A stretch of DNA of 5,964 bases from a bacterium (GTDB lineage Bacteria > Bacteroidota > Ignavibacteria > Kapaibacteriales > Kapaibacteriaceae), in contig JAGVJW010000192.1 in NCBI GenBank assembly GCA_020050895.1, positions 1-5,964 of the forward strand, in the 5' to 3' direction. The notes beneath the pieces were generated by a model. The model was not told the DNA's origin, did no database searches, and was given only the letters and a program-made list of their open reading frames with translations. This document shows positions 5,619-5,964 of the stretch, piece after piece (positions within the stretch are counted from its first letter, which is position 1; each line of letters begins with the position of its first letter). A program made the translations under genes and the position numbers.

Positions 5619-5964
5619 AATGTTTGTGGAATTGTACCAAGTTTTTGCGCGATACGACGCTCGATTGAATTTCGGATTACTGCGCTTGAAATATGCTCCA
5701 CAACTTCGGCCGCATGAGCGTATGTTATCATCGCTCGGGCATCATCATAAGTCAATCCTCTAGTCCTCAGGTAGAATAACGCCTCTTCATCTATTTTCCC
5801 CGATGTGGCGCCGTGTGAACATTTCACATCATCGGCCCAAATCTCAAGTTGGGGTTTTGCGTTAACCTGTGCATTCTTACTCAGCAAAATGGATTTACAC
5901 GACTGGTAGGCTGTTGTTTTTTGCGCATCAGGCCGCACAAATATCTTTCCGTTAAACACTCCTA
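5615..5964 (-). CDS. sufD: SufD, Fe-S assembly scaffold subunit (C-terminal part, cut by window edge)
   Basis: This is the last ~116 codons of SufD, the partner of SufB and the SufC ATPase in the SufBC2D scaffold on which Fe-S clusters are built in the cytoplasm. The frame stays open to the window edge: the codon before the GTG at 5957-5959 reads Gly, giving GVFNGKIFVRPDAQKT, a hallmark stretch of the SufB/SufD family, so the GTG is an internal Val and the true start lies outside. About 45 residues on comes CSHGATSGKIDEEALFYL; its His matches the functionally important His360 of E. coli SufD, and the following RTRGL is also typical. A SufD rather than SufB assignment rests on this motif and on its place just before sufS; SufB shares parts of it. 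The stop codon overlaps the sufS start by ATGA. SufB and SufC are expected just beyond the right edge. Confidence 0.93.
   Translation of the reverse strand, partial: GVFNGKIFVRPDAQKTTAYQSCKSILLSKNAQVNAKPQLEIWADDVKCSHGATSGKIDEEALFYLRTRGLTYDDARAMITYAHAAEVVEHISSAVIRNSIERRIAQKLGTIPQTL

Noticed and set aside
5615..5959. GTG at 5957-5959 as a real start of a short SufD-like protein
   Set aside because: The frame is open beyond it, and the preceding Gly codon completes the conserved GVFNGKI motif, so it is the interior of a full SufD.

Overview
This window is the downstream part of a SUF iron-sulfur cluster assembly operon, read entirely on the minus strand. All nine recognised genes point the same way. 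In transcription order (right to left) they are: the end of sufD (cut by the window edge), sufS (cysteine desulfurase), sufE (sulfur acceptor), a SufT-like MIP18/DUF59 protein, a flavin reductase fused to a plant-type [2Fe-2S] ferredoxin domain, an Rrf2-family regulator with a Cys/His cluster-binding segment, a SufA/IscA-type carrier, an Fe/Mn superoxide dismutase, and a stand-alone LON substrate-binding-domain protein. Coding density is very high. No RNA gene, insertion sequence, CRISPR array or gene-free stretch longer than about 60 bases is present.

Organism: an oxygen-exposed bacterium with mixed, slightly AT-leaning base composition. A sufBCD-S-E-DUF59 style cluster, weak or absent Shine-Dalgarno sequences on several genes, and the LON-domain/SOD companions fit the Bacteroidota-Chlorobiota-Ignavibacteria/Kapabacteria side of the tree. 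This placement is a guess from gene content; no marker gene is present to confirm it.

Layout: from 5964 down to 2264 the genes are tightly coupled. sufD-sufS and sufS-sufE overlap by the 4-base ATGA, sufE to sufT is a 24-base gap, and sufT-reductase overlap by one base (TAATG). The Rrf2 gene follows after 17 bases. The only two larger gaps come next: 43 bases before sufA (1760-1802) and 60 bases before the SOD gene (1301-1360). Both contain the same 8-base palindrome ACAATTGT, so they could hold internal promoters or operators. The LON gene follows SOD after 15 bases.

How the genes work together: SufS takes sulfur from cysteine and passes it to SufE, which delivers it to the SufBCD scaffold (SufD here, SufB and SufC presumably upstream). 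SufA and the SufT-like protein then act in carrying or delivering finished clusters. The reductase-ferredoxin is a plausible built-in electron source for assembly, but that role is inferred from position only. The Rrf2 protein is likely the cluster sensor of the locus. SOD and the LON-domain protein add an oxidative-stress and protein-quality side. The most interesting points are the reductase-ferredoxin inside the SUF operon, the altered ligand spacing in the Rrf2 regulator, the matched palindromes in the two leader gaps, and a Gly/Ala/His-rich insert in SufE.
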